Shown piece after piece: positions 19,768 through 29,294 of a DNA stretch of 64,000 nucleotides; within the stretch, counting starts at the first letter, position 1, and each line of letters begins with the position of its first letter. The notes below the pieces were generated by a model, which was not told where the DNA came from, did not search any database, and saw only the letters and a program-made list of their open reading frames with translations. The DNA is from Sediminibacillus albus. GTDB lineage: Bacteria; Bacillota; Bacilli; Bacillales; Amphibacillaceae. The translations under genes and the position numbers were made by a program. Location: contig NZ_FNFL01000002.1 of the NCBI RefSeq assembly GCF_900101125.1, positions 372,001-436,000 of the forward strand, given 5' to 3'.

Positions 19768-20823
19768 ATGAAGGAAGTAATTATAGAAAATAGAAAAATT
19801 GGACCTGGCTACCCTCCTTTTATTATTGCTGAGATGTCTGGAAATCATAACCAATCTCTAGATAATGCTTTAAAAATCGTGGAAGAAGCAGCTAAAGCAG
19901 GCGCTGATGCAGTGAAGTTACAAACTTACACACCTGATACAATGACAATAGATGTAGACGAGAGAGAATTTGTTATAAATGATCCCGCTAACTTATGGAA
20001 TGGGAAAAGTCTTTACAATTTATATCAGGAAGCCCACACACCTTGGGAGTGGCATGAAGCCATTTTTAATAGATGTCGAGAACTGGATTTAATTGTCTTT
20101 AGTAGTCCTTTTGATGAAACTGCGGTTGATTTTTTGGAAGAGTTAGATGTTCCATGTTATAAAATAGCTTCGTTTGAAAATACGGATATGCCACTTCTTC
20201 GAAAAGTTGCCAGTACAGGAAAACCAGTAATAATTTCCACAGGGATGGCAACTTTATCTGAACTCGATGAAACTATAAGGGCTGTAAAAGAATCCGGTTG
20301 TAAAGACATAATTTTATTAAAATGCACCAGTACTTATCCAGCTCCTGCTATTGACACCAATATTAAAACAATTCCATACATGAGCCAGGTATTTAATAGC
20401 AACGTCGGTTTGTCTGACCATACGCAAGGAATAGGTGTTGCAATTGCAAGTGTAGCTTTAGGAGCAACAGTTATCGAAAAACACTTTACATTATCGCGTG
20501 AAGATGGTGGTGTAGATTCTGTTTTTTCATTAGAACCAAAAGAATTAAGGCAATTAGTAAATGAAACAAATAAAGCTTGGGAAGCTTTAGGGCAGATTAC
20601 TTTTGGTCCCTCTGAGAAAGAAAAAAGCTCGCGCACCCGGAGGAGATCATTATATATAACGAAGGACATACAAGCAGGAGATGTATTTACCAAAGAGAAT
20701 TTGAAAGCTATCCGACCGGGATTGGGAATCCCTCCAAAATATTATGATTTAGTACTAGGAAAAAAAGCCCAAAAAAGTGCTGTTAAGGGCACTCCGTTAC
20801 AGTGGGAATATTTATTAGAATAA
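19768..20823 (+). CDS. pseI: Pseudaminic acid synthase, PseI
   Basis: A 351-aa NeuB-family enzyme: N-terminal TIM barrel with IAEMSGNHNQSLDNAL, AVKLQTYTPDTMT, SSPFDETAVDFLE, ISTGMATLSE and LSDHTQGIGV, and a C-terminal SAF (antifreeze-like) domain from about residue 290 (SLYITKDIQAGDVFTKENL). It condenses phosphoenolpyruvate with the trideoxy sugar to give the nonulosonic acid. A TTG at 19756 abuts the weak AAAGG, so ATG 19768 is preferred. It is the last gene of the operon; no clear terminator follows. Confidence 0.93.
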   Translation: MKEVIIENRKIGPGYPPFIIAEMSGNHNQSLDNALKIVEEAAKAGADAVKLQTYTPDTMTIDVDEREFVINDPANLWNGKSLYNLYQEAHTPWEWHEAIFNRCRELDLIVFSSPFDETAVDFLEELDVPCYKIASFENTDMPLLRKVASTGKPVIISTGMATLSELDETIRAVKESGCKDIILLKCTSTYPAPAIDTNIKTIPYMSQVFNSNVGLSDHTQGIGVAIASVALGATVIEKHFTLSREDGGVDSVFSLEPKELRQLVNETNKAWEALGQITFGPSEKEKSSRTRRRSLYITKDIQAGDVFTKENLKAIRPGLGIPPKYYDLVLGKKAQKSAVKGTPLQWEYLLE

Positions 20824-20979
20824 CTCTAGTTAAAAAATAATATGGATTAATAGGACAGATGGTATTAAGCAGAAGACAATAAAATTCATCAATGCATAGT
20901 ATCTTTTAATATTATTTTAATCTTCATTTTCCTGTAGTCATTCGACAGCTTTTTTGGTAGTCTTTAAGTGGGGTAATAC

Positions 20980-20993
20980 TGTAAGCGCTTTTG
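20980..20993 (+). promoter_or_regulatory. cre-like site before yutJ
   Basis: TGTAAGCGCTTTTG resembles the CcpA operator consensus (TGWAANCGNTNWCA), matching all but the last two bases. It lies 52 bases before yutJ, within an otherwise featureless A+T-rich gap. Confidence 0.35.
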
Positions 20994-21044
20994 ATTGATT
21001 AGTCGTTTTATTAGCTATGATTAGAAAAGATAAGGGGTAAATCT

Positions 21045-22106
21045 ATGAGGAGATTAGTGATATTAGGAGGCGGCTACGGAGGGGTTAAAATTCTCAATAA
21101 ATTACTGGATGGCGGGTTGCCTGATGATATCCGGATAACGCTGGTTGACCGGAATCCCTACCATTCTTTAAAGACAGAATTTTATGCGATAGCTGCCGGT
21201 ACGAAAGCAGATAGAGAAGTACGAATGGAATTTCCTGATCATGAACAAGTAGATTATGTGTACGGAGAAGTTGAAAAAATTGCTGTCGATCATCGACATA
21301 TCGAATTGAGAGATGTCGATGAACCTGTCGAATATGATTTTTTGATTATTGGCCTGGGCTGTGAAGATAATTACCATGGCATTGAGGGAGCAGAGCAATA
21401 TACGGAAAGCGTTCAGACAATATCGCGTGCACGGTATGCCAGCCTAGCCGTCGGTGATTTGAAGGCATATGGAAAGGTAGCTATTGTCGGAGCCGGGTTA
21501 AGTGGAATTGAAGTCGCATCCGAGGTAAGGGAGAGCCGCCCTGATTTGAATGTGCGGCTGCTTGACCGCGGGGAAACAGTATTAAGTGCATTTGATACAA
21601 AAATACAAAATTATGTGGAAGAATGGTTTGTCAAAAATGATGTAGAAGTTATTCACAAGGCAAACGTCGAATATGTAGAAAAAGATGGGGTCTGCAACAA
21701 TGGAGTTTGCTTTGTTAATGACGTCACGGTTTGGACTGCTGGAGTCCGGCCTAACTATTTGGTAAGGGAGCTTCCTTTTGCAAAGGATCGTCAGGATAAA
21801 GTCATCCTTAACGACTTTTACCAGGTTCCTTCCCATCCTGAAGTTTATGTGGTAGGGGACTGCGCTTCTTCTATCCATTCTCCAAGCGCTCAGTTGGCAG
21901 GCCAACAGGGGGAACAAATTGCTGATGTTTTATCAGCAATATTGAATGATAATGCACCGCAAAAACCAAAGGAAATCAAACTGAAAGGCGCCCTCGGTTC
22001 TTTAGGGAAATCAGATGGCTTCGGCAACATGATGCAACAGCCAGTGACAGGGTTGCTGCCGCGTCTGGCCAAATCGGGTGTTTTGTGGCTGAACAAACGA
22101 CATTGA
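21045..22106 (+). CDS. yutJ: YutJ, NADH dehydrogenase-like FAD oxidoreductase
   Basis: This 353-aa flavoprotein has the FAD site ILGGGYGGVKIL, the NADH site VAIVGAGLSGIEVASE and the C-terminal FAD box EVYVVGDCASS. It matches B. subtilis YutJ closely, including GLGCEDNYHGIEGA and the ending LLPRLAKSGVLWL, rather than the longer membrane NDH-2 Ndh. Its physiological acceptor is not established. In B. subtilis yutJ lies elsewhere, so here it is a positional insertion between the pse operon and flaG. A terminator follows. Confidence 0.88.
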   Translation: MRRLVILGGGYGGVKILNKLLDGGLPDDIRITLVDRNPYHSLKTEFYAIAAGTKADREVRMEFPDHEQVDYVYGEVEKIAVDHRHIELRDVDEPVEYDFLIIGLGCEDNYHGIEGAEQYTESVQTISRARYASLAVGDLKAYGKVAIVGAGLSGIEVASEVRESRPDLNVRLLDRGETVLSAFDTKIQNYVEEWFVKNDVEVIHKANVEYVEKDGVCNNGVCFVNDVTVWTAGVRPNYLVRELPFAKDRQDKVILNDFYQVPSHPEVYVVGDCASSIHSPSAQLAGQQGEQIADVLSAILNDNAPQKPKEIKLKGALGSLGKSDGFGNMMQQPVTGLLPRLAKSGVLWLNKRH

Positions 22107-22117
22107 TAGCATAGAGC

Positions 22118-22148
22118 AAAACGGATAGCAGCAGACTATCCGTTTTTT
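22118..22148 (+). terminator. Intrinsic terminator after yutJ
   Basis: ACGGATAG / CTATCCGT 8-bp stem, extended by A-T pairs, loop CAGCAGA, followed by TTTTT. Confidence 0.92.
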
Positions 22149-22173
22149 ATAGAAATTTTTTATGCAGTCTCCT

Positions 22174-22200
22174 TCACTTTGTTTCTGCTATGACCGATAT
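22174..22200 (+). promoter_or_regulatory. Probable sigma-D promoter of flaG-fliDST
   Basis: The -10 ACCGATAT (22193-22200) is a near-perfect sigma-D element, identical to that of flgM, but 15 bases upstream the -35 reads TCAC instead of TAAA. It lies 38 bases before flaG. Confidence 0.55.
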
Positions 22201-22237
22201 AAAAAGAAAATACATAGAATAGGAGTTGGCTTTTGTC

Positions 22238-22615
22238 ATGAACGTTGGGAAGATGATATCTGGATCCCAACTCCTGCAAAAGACTAATCATCCCGAGATT
22301 CCTTCAACTGCAAGAGAAAGATCCATTAATGAATTTAATAATAACCAAACTAGCGTAGAAGTAATTAATGGTACCGAAAAAGAAACAATCGAAAAACAAC
22401 GAGTATTAGAAACAATGGAAGCAATGAATGAATTTTTAGAACCGACGCATACAGGACTCAAGTTTGAAATACATGATAAGCTTGATAAATATTATGTGAC
22501 AGTAATAGACACGGATACCAAGGAAGTTATCAAGGAGATACCTCCGAAGAAGCTTCTTGATGTCTATGCAGCAATGGCTGAGTTCATGGGCTTCATTGTA
22601 GATGAAAAAATCTAA
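22238..22615 (+). CDS. flaG: FlaG family flagellar protein
   Basis: A 125-aa protein with a polar N-terminal half and the conserved FlaG C-terminal domain (LKFEIHDKLDKYYVTVIDTDT, KEIPPKKLLDVYAAMAEFMGF). FlaG/YvyC is co-transcribed with fliD and affects filament length in some bacteria. In-frame TTG codons at 22226 and 22229 sit on the ribosome site, so ATG 22238 is chosen, with a slightly long spacer from GGAG. Confidence 0.9.
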   Translation: MNVGKMISGSQLLQKTNHPEIPSTARERSINEFNNNQTSVEVINGTEKETIEKQRVLETMEAMNEFLEPTHTGLKFEIHDKLDKYYVTVIDTDTKEVIKEIPPKKLLDVYAAMAEFMGFIVDEKI

Positions 22616-22630
22616 AGGCTGGTGAAACAT

Positions 22631-24142
22631 ATGGTGAACAGTGTAAATAGCATGCGGATCGGCGGTCTTGCTTCCGGAATGGACATCGACCAGATAGTCA
22701 GCGATTTAATGGAAGCGGAACGAATTCCGCTTAATAAAATGGAACAGGACAAAGCCTGGATGACTTGGCAGCGTGATGCATTCCGCGATGTAAGTAAAAG
22801 TCTTTCAGAACTGGATGATTTGGTCAGGGATATGAGACTGCAAAAGACATACAGTACGAAGGAGACATCTTCTTCGCAAAGTGGAGTAACGGCAACTGCG
22901 TCAGCTAGCGCATCAAGTGGTACCTATACTATGGAGGTAACGCAGCTGGCAACAGCTGCAATAAACGTTAGTAGTACCGGAATTTCTGCAGACAGTACCG
23001 CTAAAATTGACCCTTTAGGGAAGCTGTCTGAGCAAAACTTTGCTGGTGGAGTAACAGTACCGGATACGTTGGAGTTCACCACTTATCATAATGGAGAGGA
23101 AACCCACCAAATTGCCATTGAAGCAGGAGATACGCTTAGTAGTGTATTAACGAAAGTAACGGATCAAGATAATGGCGTACGGGCTTTCTATGATGTGCAA
23201 ACGGATAAGGTTGTCCTTGAACGAACGGAAGCCGGAGACTACAACCCGGGTGGAGAAGAAATTGTATTTAACGGTAATTCTGGTTTCTTTACAGATACGC
23301 TGCAGTTAACACAAGCAGGGGAGCAAAATGGTACAGATGCAACCTTTATATATAATGGGGCAGTAGAGCTGACGTCAAAAACAAATTCGACAACTCTTAA
23401 TGGAGTTACCTTTAACTTTCTTGAAGAAACGACGGGTGCTGCCCAGGTGACTGTCAGCAATGACGTAGATGCTTCTGTGGACAAAATCATGGCGTTTGTC
23501 GATAAGTATAATGAAGTTATCGAAAAAGTGAACGGAAGCTTAAATGAACCACGCTACCGCGATTATAAGCCTTTAACAGAAGCTCAAAAGAAAGATATGT
23601 CCGAAAAAGAAATTGAACTTTGGGAAGAAAAGGCGAAGAGCGGACTGCTCAAAGGCGAATCAATGCTTTCTTCTGGTTTATTTGATATGAGGCAAGGCTT
23701 GTATGCGCAAGTGGATAATGGCAGCCAGTTCTCCCATTTATCAGAAATTGGCATTAAGACATCTTCCAACTATTTGGATGCAGGGAAGTTAATTGTGAAT
23801 GAAGATAAACTGCGCGATGCGTTAAAAGAAGATTCTGATTCCGTTTATCAGCTATTTTCTAATGATACAGAGGGAGCAGGCCGCGGTATTATGCACCGGA
23901 TGGATGATGCTATCAATTCAACCATGAGAAGTATTGAGGAACGGGCAGGGCGAGGCCTGCAGACACTAGAGCAGTACACCCTTGGTAAACGGTTAAAAGA
24001 TGTGGATAACCAGATTGACCGTTTTCAAGACAAGCTGACACAAATTGAGGATCGTTATTGGAGACAGTTTACCGCGATGGAAAAAGCAATTCAGCGGATG
24101 AATGAACAATCATCTTACTTAATGCAGCAATTCAATGGTTAA
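22631..24142 (+). CDS. fliD: FliD, flagellar filament cap protein
   Basis: The 503-aa protein has the HAP2 N-terminus (MRIGGLASGMDIDQIVSDLMEAER) and C-terminus (DRFQDKLTQIEDRYWRQFTAMEKAIQRMN), with a middle domain rich in Thr, Ser and Gly. FliD forms the pentameric cap under which flagellin polymerises. A GTG at 22622 is also in frame; ATG 22631 is preferred. Part of flaG-fliD-fliS-fliT. Confidence 0.96.
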   Translation: MVNSVNSMRIGGLASGMDIDQIVSDLMEAERIPLNKMEQDKAWMTWQRDAFRDVSKSLSELDDLVRDMRLQKTYSTKETSSSQSGVTATASASASSGTYTMEVTQLATAAINVSSTGISADSTAKIDPLGKLSEQNFAGGVTVPDTLEFTTYHNGEETHQIAIEAGDTLSSVLTKVTDQDNGVRAFYDVQTDKVVLERTEAGDYNPGGEEIVFNGNSGFFTDTLQLTQAGEQNGTDATFIYNGAVELTSKTNSTTLNGVTFNFLEETTGAAQVTVSNDVDASVDKIMAFVDKYNEVIEKVNGSLNEPRYRDYKPLTEAQKKDMSEKEIELWEEKAKSGLLKGESMLSSGLFDMRQGLYAQVDNGSQFSHLSEIGIKTSSNYLDAGKLIVNEDKLRDALKEDSDSVYQLFSNDTEGAGRGIMHRMDDAINSTMRSIEERAGRGLQTLEQYTLGKRLKDVDNQIDRFQDKLTQIEDRYWRQFTAMEKAIQRMNEQSSYLMQQFNG

Positions 24143-24174
24143 CATGTAATAAAATAGGGAGTGTTTTTTCGCGA

Positions 24175-24576
24175 ATGTCTATACAACAGCAGTATCAAAC
24201 GTACAAAAATAATTCTGTGACCACAGCGTCACCTGGAGAATTGACGCTGATGCTTTATAATGGTTGTCTTAAGTTTATTAAGCAGGCCACTCGTAATATT
24301 GAAAAGGACAATCATGAGCAAAAGAATGTTAACATTCAAAAAGCCCAGAAAATTATTCAGGAATTGATGGTAACTTTGGATCCGAAAGCAGAAATTACGA
24401 AGGAAATTATGCCGCTTTATGACTACATTAATAACCGTTTAATGGAGGCTAATATCAATAACGATCGAGCGATTTTGGAGGAAGCTTCGGGACTTGTTAC
24501 TGAATTCAGAGATACTTGGAAGGAAGTAATTAAGCTAAACCGCCAGAAACAGTATGGGCAAGGTGCTAATATTTGA
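24175..24576 (+). CDS. fliS: FliS, flagellin export chaperone
   Basis: A 133-aa four-helix protein with the FliS signature (YQTYKNNSVTTASPGELTLMLYNGCLKF, KAQKIIQELMVTLD, MPLYDYINNRLMEANI). It binds the flagellin C-terminus to prevent early polymerisation and in B. subtilis aids FliW-based control of CsrA. The stop overlaps the fliT ATG by one base. Confidence 0.96.
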   Translation: MSIQQQYQTYKNNSVTTASPGELTLMLYNGCLKFIKQATRNIEKDNHEQKNVNIQKAQKIIQELMVTLDPKAEITKEIMPLYDYINNRLMEANINNDRAILEEASGLVTEFRDTWKEVIKLNRQKQYGQGANI

Positions 24577-24929
24577 TGAACCGACTTCAGTCTTTTTATG
24601 ATGTGACAGAGGAACTTCATCAACAAATAAGCGATGATATTCCTATTGACAAGCGGGAGGAAGCAATTGCCAGGATAGAACAAGTGCTCGAAGAACGAGA
24701 AGAGTTGTTAAAAGACATTAAACCCCCATATTCTGAAGAGGAAATGGAGACTGGACGGGCGCTCCTGCCATTGAACAGAGACATTCAAGATAAATTAAAG
24801 CAACTGCTGATTCTTTTGCGGACGGAAATGAAGACAGTTAAAAAACAAAGAAGTTCAAGCAGTAAGTATAAAAACCCATATAAAAACGTATCAAACTTTG
24901 ATGGCATGTTTTTAGACCATAAAAAATAA
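24576..24929 (+). CDS. fliT: FliT-like export chaperone
   Basis: A 117-aa, charged, helical protein in the FliT position after fliS; it holds the pattern RIEQVLEEREELLKDIKPPYSEEE typical of Bacillaceae FliT, and ends in a basic tail. FliT is the chaperone of the cap protein FliD. The ATG overlaps the fliS stop (TGATG-type junction). Sequence conservation in this family is low, so position counts for much. Confidence 0.85.
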   Translation: MNRLQSFYDVTEELHQQISDDIPIDKREEAIARIEQVLEEREELLKDIKPPYSEEEMETGRALLPLNRDIQDKLKQLLILLRTEMKTVKKQRSSSSKYKNPYKNVSNFDGMFLDHKK

Positions 24930-24968
24930 ATGTGCAATCAATTTATACCACTCTTCAAATCATACACG

Positions 24969-25000
24969 AACCCATCTGCTAGAAGGCAGGTGGGTTTTTT
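24969..25000 (+). terminator. Intrinsic terminator after fliT
   Basis: ACCCATCTGC / GCAGGTGGGT, a 10-bp stem with one G-U pair, then TTTTTT. Confidence 0.92.
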
Positions 25001-25186
25001 AGCATTTGTTTACCTGAACCCAGAAAGGCATAGGATTGTTTTTTGGCACATATATAGTGGGGATGGAGTATTAGGTTTACTGGCTAACGGTCAGTTGCTC
25101 GGCAGAATGCTAGCAGACAGCATTTCCATCTACATGAATTGCTGTTTTTCATCTTTTTCGACACAAGTTCGACAAATTTTTTCTTT

Positions 25187-25212
25187 GTTTAAGCAGGAAT
25201 TGGACGGGGTAT
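25187..25212 (+). promoter_or_regulatory. Sigma-B promoter of hpf
   Basis: GTTTAA (25187-25192), a 14-base spacer and GGGTAT (25207-25212) match the general-stress sigma-B consensus exactly, 45 bases before hpf. B. subtilis hpf (yvyD) is also a sigma-B gene. Confidence 0.88.
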
Positions 25213-25256
25213 GGTGGAATAGTAAATACATAAGGATGAAAAGGAGGACACTTGAT

Positions 25257-25829
25257 ATGAAGTTCAACATTCGTGGTGAGAATCTAGAAGTGACTGAATC
25301 CATCAGCAATTATGTGGAAAAGAAGATCAGTAAGCTAGAACGGTACTTTGAAAAACCGCCAACATCCGATGTATATGTTAATCTAGGTGTCTATAATGAT
25401 GAGCAGGAAATCGAGGTAACTATCCCGATGACAAACTTGTTGCTGAGAGCTGAGGAGCAACATGGGGATTTATATGCTGCCATTGACCTTGTCGTCGATA
25501 AATTAGAACGTCAAATCCGAAAATACAAAACAAAAGTAAACCGCAAATCCAGGCAAAATGGTGCTCCCAAATATGTTTTCGCTGAATTGGAGCAGGAAGC
25601 ATTGGAAAGCCAACTGAATGAAGAACAGGAACTTGACGATGAAGGGTTTGAAATTGTACGGACAAAGCGGTTTGATTTAAAGCCAATGGATTCTGAAGAA
25701 GCGGTACTGCAGATGGATATGCTTGGCCATGCTTTCTACGTATTCACAAATTCAGTTACTGGTGACACGAATGTTGTTTACCGGCGCCGAGATGGACGGT
25801 ATGGGCTAATCGAACCTACTGAGGCTTAA
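25257..25829 (+). CDS. hpf: Long-form ribosome hibernation promoting factor
   Basis: A 190-aa protein: N-terminal HPF/RaiA domain (KFNIRGENLEVTESISNYVEKKISKLERYF) and a C-terminal dimerisation domain (EIVRTKRFDLKPMDSEEAVLQMDMLGHAFYVF, YRRRDGRYGLIEP). Long HPF joins 70S ribosomes into inactive 100S dimers under stress or in stationary phase. The frame is open far upstream to 24930, across a terminator and the sigma-B promoter, but AAGGAGG at 25241-25247 fixes the start at ATG 25257. Confidence 0.96.
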   Translation: MKFNIRGENLEVTESISNYVEKKISKLERYFEKPPTSDVYVNLGVYNDEQEIEVTIPMTNLLLRAEEQHGDLYAAIDLVVDKLERQIRKYKTKVNRKSRQNGAPKYVFAELEQEALESQLNEEQELDDEGFEIVRTKRFDLKPMDSEEAVLQMDMLGHAFYVFTNSVTGDTNVVYRRRDGRYGLIEPTEA

Positions 25830-25889
25830 ATATTATTATAAAGAAAGAAAATGAAGTTAATATAAAGAGAGTGTAAAATATAAGTAAAA

Positions 25890-25927
25890 GCGATCCGGCA
25901 TTGTTGCTGCGGATCGTTTTTTTATTT
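25890..25927 (+). terminator. Intrinsic terminator after hpf
   Basis: GCGATCCG and CGGATCG pair around an inner GCA/TGC, followed by a run of seven T. Confidence 0.9.
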
Positions 25928-26102
25928 TTTTTGCTATTTGGATATATTTTGAAAATGGAGGCGTGTCCTCTGGTCAATTTTAATCATTCCATGGATGAAA
26001 ATAGAATTTTATAGAGTTGATTACCACTGGTTACACAAAAATAGGAAATAGATGGAATTTAAATAGTGTGTTATAAATGACTTAACACTGGAAATAACCA
26101 TT

Positions 26103-26143
26103 GGCCGGCCTTCTAAACACTAGTTTTAGGAGGGACCCCGGCC
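26103..26143 (+). other. Strong bulged hairpin between hpf and a small ORF
   Basis: GGCCGG (26103-26108) pairs with CCGGCC (26138-26143); inside, CCTTCTAAA (26109-26117) pairs with TTTAGGAGG (26125-26133) with one T-G pair, leaving a 7-base loop and a 4-base bulge (GACC). No T-tract follows immediately; a run of T occurs only about 25 bases later. It is much more G+C-rich than the surrounding A+T-rich sequence. It may be a structured RNA or a leader element of the small downstream gene. The sequence 25928-26100 shows nothing else I can name. Confidence 0.5.
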
Positions 26144-26224
26144 CTGAGCATTGTTTCTGACTCCTTAGGTTTTTTTTCTCTATGCAAGCGTGGTTAACTA
26201 TTTGAAAGGGAGGGGCAATAATCA

Positions 26225-26392
26225 TTGGCAGGTAACCATTGTCAACAATGTGAGCAAGTCACTCGTATCCTCAAGCAGCATGAACACACCATTACCCAGT
26301 TGTTAGAGATTATTGCTGTTACTAATCGAAAGCTATCTGAGTTGGATGATAAGTACACAGCGCATGACAAGGGGCAAGCCCTCCAGCTATAA
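26225..26392 (+). CDS. Small CxxC protein, unknown function
   Basis: A 55-aa reading frame starts at TTG, nine bases after a very strong ribosome binding site (AAAGGGAGGGG, 26205-26215), and ends at TAA 26390-26392. The product begins MAGNHCQQCEQVTRIL, with C6xxC9, followed by one long amphipathic helix (about 15-45) and a polar tail. It is too short for most ORF callers. An own perfect terminator lies 59 bases downstream. The paired cysteines could bind zinc or act in redox chemistry; I do not recognise the family. Confidence 0.65.
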   Translation: MAGNHCQQCEQVTRILKQHEHTITQLLEIIAVTNRKLSELDDKYTAHDKGQALQL

Positions 26393-26450
26393 TTTCCCCG
26401 CTTTACAGTATCCTCATCTTCTCCGCAAGCTGCCGCCATTCGCCTCGTCT

Positions 26451-26488
26451 AAATAAGCAGTCCATCCTCGGACTGCTTATTTATTTTA
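26451..26488 (+). terminator. Intrinsic terminator, 13-bp perfect stem
   Basis: AAATAAGCAGTCC / GGACTGCTTATTT, loop ATCCTC, followed by ATTTT. It ends the small CxxC gene and separates it from secA; it may work in both directions. Confidence 0.88.
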
Positions 26489-26686
26489 GCCGTTCACTCG
26501 TTCTTTCCCTTTATCTTTCGGGAAACGTAACAGTATCTAAAACGTGTACTTCGGCATTTCTTGTCATCGTTATGTGCTAGTGTTATTATTAAGTTTGGAC
26601 TATACTATTACTTTATATTAAGAGTTTTATAAAAATGAGAACAAAGAAGGCTATTAAGCTTTCCTAAATAAAGAGGAGCGTTTTAC

Positions 26687-29197
26687 ATGCGTGGATTACT
26701 AAAGAAAGTTTTCGGGGATGGTAACCAACGTCAACTTAGCCGTCTGCAAAAAATCGCAGATGAGATAGAAGCGCTGGAACCTGATTATGAGAAACTAACC
26801 GATGAAGAGTTAAGAAATAAAACGGAAGAATTTAAAGAGCGGTACCAGAATGGCGAGGACTTGGATCAATTATTGCCTGAAGCATATGCAGTTGTCAGAG
26901 AAGGGGCAAAACGAGTATTAGGTATGCGCCCGTTTAATGTCCAGCTGTTAGGAGCAGTTGCTCTTCATGAAGGTAATATTGCTGAAATGAAAACAGGGGA
27001 AGGTAAAACACTTGCCTCGACTATGCCTGCTTACTTGAATGCATTAACTGGAAAAGGCGTGCACATCATTACCGTTAATGAATATTTGGCAGAACGTGAT
27101 GCTAACCAAATGGGAGAACTTTTTCAATTTCTGGGGCTGACCGTTGGAATCAATGGCAATGGCATGAATAAAGAGGAAAAGCGGGCAGCATACCATGCAG
27201 ATATCACCTATGGTACCAACAATGAGTATGGCTTTGATTATTTGAGAGATAACATGGTGTTATACAAAGAACAGATGGTACAGCGTCCATTGCATTTTGC
27301 AATAATCGATGAGGTAGATTCTATTCTGATTGATGAAGCTAGAACACCATTGATCATCTCGGGCTCTGCCCAGAAATCAGCGAGCTTGTATCAACAGGCG
27401 AATGCATATGTACGGACACTGCAAAACGAAGATGATTATACCTATGATGAAAAGACCAAAGGCGTCCAGCTGACGGAAGAAGGAATCAATAAAGCAGAGC
27501 GTTTCTTTGGCATTGAAAATTTGTTTGATTTGAATAACGTCACATTAACGCATCATATTAACCAGGCTTTAAAAGCCCATGTGTCGATGCACCGTGACAC
27601 CGATTATGTTGTTGAAGACAATGAAGTGGTAATTGTTGACCAATTCACTGGCCGCCTGATGAAGGGCCGCCGTTACAGCGATGGACTGCATCAAGCAATT
27701 GAAGCAAAAGAAGGCTTGCAAATTCAAAATGAAAGCATGACCCTGGCTTCGATAACATTCCAAAACTTTTTCCGTATGTATGAAAAGCTCGCCGGTATGA
27801 CTGGTACAGCAAAGACAGAGGAAGAAGAGTTCCGGAATATTTACAATATGGATGTTGTATCGATACCAACAAACAAGCCAATTGTCCGTGATGACAGGCC
27901 GGATTTAATTTATCAATCTATGCAGGGCAAATTCCATGCTGTTGTAGAGGAAATTAAGGAACGCTATGAAAGGGGACAACCGGTATTAGTTGGTACAGTT
28001 GCGGTGGAAACGTCTGAATTAATTTCCAAGCTTTTGAAAAAGGCTGGCGTTACCCATAATGTCCTCAATGCAAAAAATCATTACCGTGAAGCAGAAATCA
28101 TTGAAGGTGCCGGGCAAAAGGGCTCTGTTACGATTGCCACTAACATGGCTGGCCGCGGTACTGATATTAAACTAGGTGATGGTGTAAAAGAACTTGGCGG
28201 ACTTGCTGTTATTGGCACGGAACGCCATGAATCGCGGCGGATCGATAATCAGCTGCGCGGACGTTCCGGCCGGCAAGGGGACCCAGGTGTAACACAATTC
28301 TATCTATCCATGGAAGATGAATTGATGCGCCGGTTTGGATCGGATAACATGAAAGCCATGATGGAGCGTTTCGGGATGGACGATACACAGCCGATCGAAA
28401 GCAAGATGGTGTCGCGTGCTGTAGAATCTGCCCAAAAACGAGTCGAAGGGAATAACTTTGATGCCCGTAAAACAATCCTTTCTTATGACGATGTCCTGCG
28501 TCAGCAGCGTGAAATCATCTATAAGCAGCGTTTTGATGTAATTGATTCCGATAATTTGCGAGAAATCATTGAGCAAATGATGCAGTCTGTCATTGAACGT
28601 ACTGTTCAATCTTATACAGCAGATGAGGTAGAAGAAGATTGGGATTTACAATCGCTTGTTGAATATCTTCACGCCAATTTGCTGGAGCAAGAGGATATCT
28701 CTGTCGATGAGCTTGCTGGCAAGGATCCAGAGGAAATGACAGATATAATTATTGAAAAAGCCAAAAAACGATACGACTTAAAAGAGGAAGAGCTTACTTC
28801 CGAACAAATGCGGGAATTTGAAAAGGTTATTTTGCTTCGTTCCGTTGATACGAAATGGATGGACCATATCGACCAAATGGATCAATTGCGCCAAGGTATC
28901 CATTTGCGGGCATACGGACAGAATGATCCGTTGCGCGAGTATCAGATGGAAGGCTTTGCAATGTTTGAACAAATGATTGCCGCTATTGAAGAAGAGGTTT
29001 CTAAATATGTAATGAAGGCCCAGATACGAGAAAACCTCCAGCGTGAGCAAGTGGTAAAAGATACGCAGGCTGTCTCGGGGAATCAGGAAGAAAAGAAGAA
29101 AGTGAAAAAGCCTTTTGTCAAAGGAGAATCGGTCGGCAGAAACGACCCTTGTCCATGCGGCAGCGGCAAAAAATATAAAAACTGCCACGGACGTTAA
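26687..29197 (+). CDS. secA: SecA, preprotein translocase ATPase
   Basis: The 836-aa motor has Walker A MKTGEGKT (101-108), the DEAD-like [19 protein letters not shown], the helicase-2 motifs [16 protein letters not shown] and [16 protein letters not shown], the helical scaffold [22 protein letters not shown] and a C-terminal zinc tail ([16 protein letters not shown]). SecA drives proteins through SecYEG. ATG follows GAGGAG. About 100 bases separate it from prfB, as in B. subtilis. Confidence 0.98.
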   Translation: MRGLLKKVFGDGNQRQLSRLQKIADEIEALEPDYEKLTDEELRNKTEEFKERYQNGEDLDQLLPEAYAVVREGAKRVLGMRPFNVQLLGAVALHEGNIAEMKTGEGKTLASTMPAYLNALTGKGVHIITVNEYLAERDANQMGELFQFLGLTVGINGNGMNKEEKRAAYHADITYGTNNEYGFDYLRDNMVLYKEQMVQRPLHFAIIDEVDSILIDEARTPLIISGSAQKSASLYQQANAYVRTLQNEDDYTYDEKTKGVQLTEEGINKAERFFGIENLFDLNNVTLTHHINQALKAHVSMHRDTDYVVEDNEVVIVDQFTGRLMKGRRYSDGLHQAIEAKEGLQIQNESMTLASITFQNFFRMYEKLAGMTGTAKTEEEEFRNIYNMDVVSIPTNKPIVRDDRPDLIYQSMQGKFHAVVEEIKERYERGQPVLVGTVAVETSELISKLLKKAGVTHNVLNAKNHYREAEIIEGAGQKGSVTIATNMAGRGTDIKLGDGVKELGGLAVIGTERHESRRIDNQLRGRSGRQGDPGVTQFYLSMEDELMRRFGSDNMKAMMERFGMDDTQPIESKMVSRAVESAQKRVEGNNFDARKTILSYDDVLRQQREIIYKQRFDVIDSDNLREIIEQMMQSVIERTVQSYTADEVEEDWDLQSLVEYLHANLLEQEDISVDELAGKDPEEMTDIIIEKAKKRYDLKEEELTSEQMREFEKVILLRSVDTKWMDHIDQMDQLRQGIHLRAYGQNDPLREYQMEGFAMFEQMIAAIEEEVSKYVMKAQIRENLQREQVVKDTQAVSGNQEEKKKVKKPFVKGESVGRNDPCPCGSGKKYKNCHGR

Positions 29198-29294
29198 AAA
29201 ACAGGCAGATATAAACGGAAGACACTTCCTTTGCGGGAGTGTTTTTCCTCTATCGTATCAAGACAGTAGGCAAACTATCCAAGAGGTGACGAAA

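Noticed and set aside
24930-25256. N-terminal extension of hpf
   Set aside because: The open frame crosses a terminator and the sigma-B promoter; a consensus ribosome site places the start at 25257.
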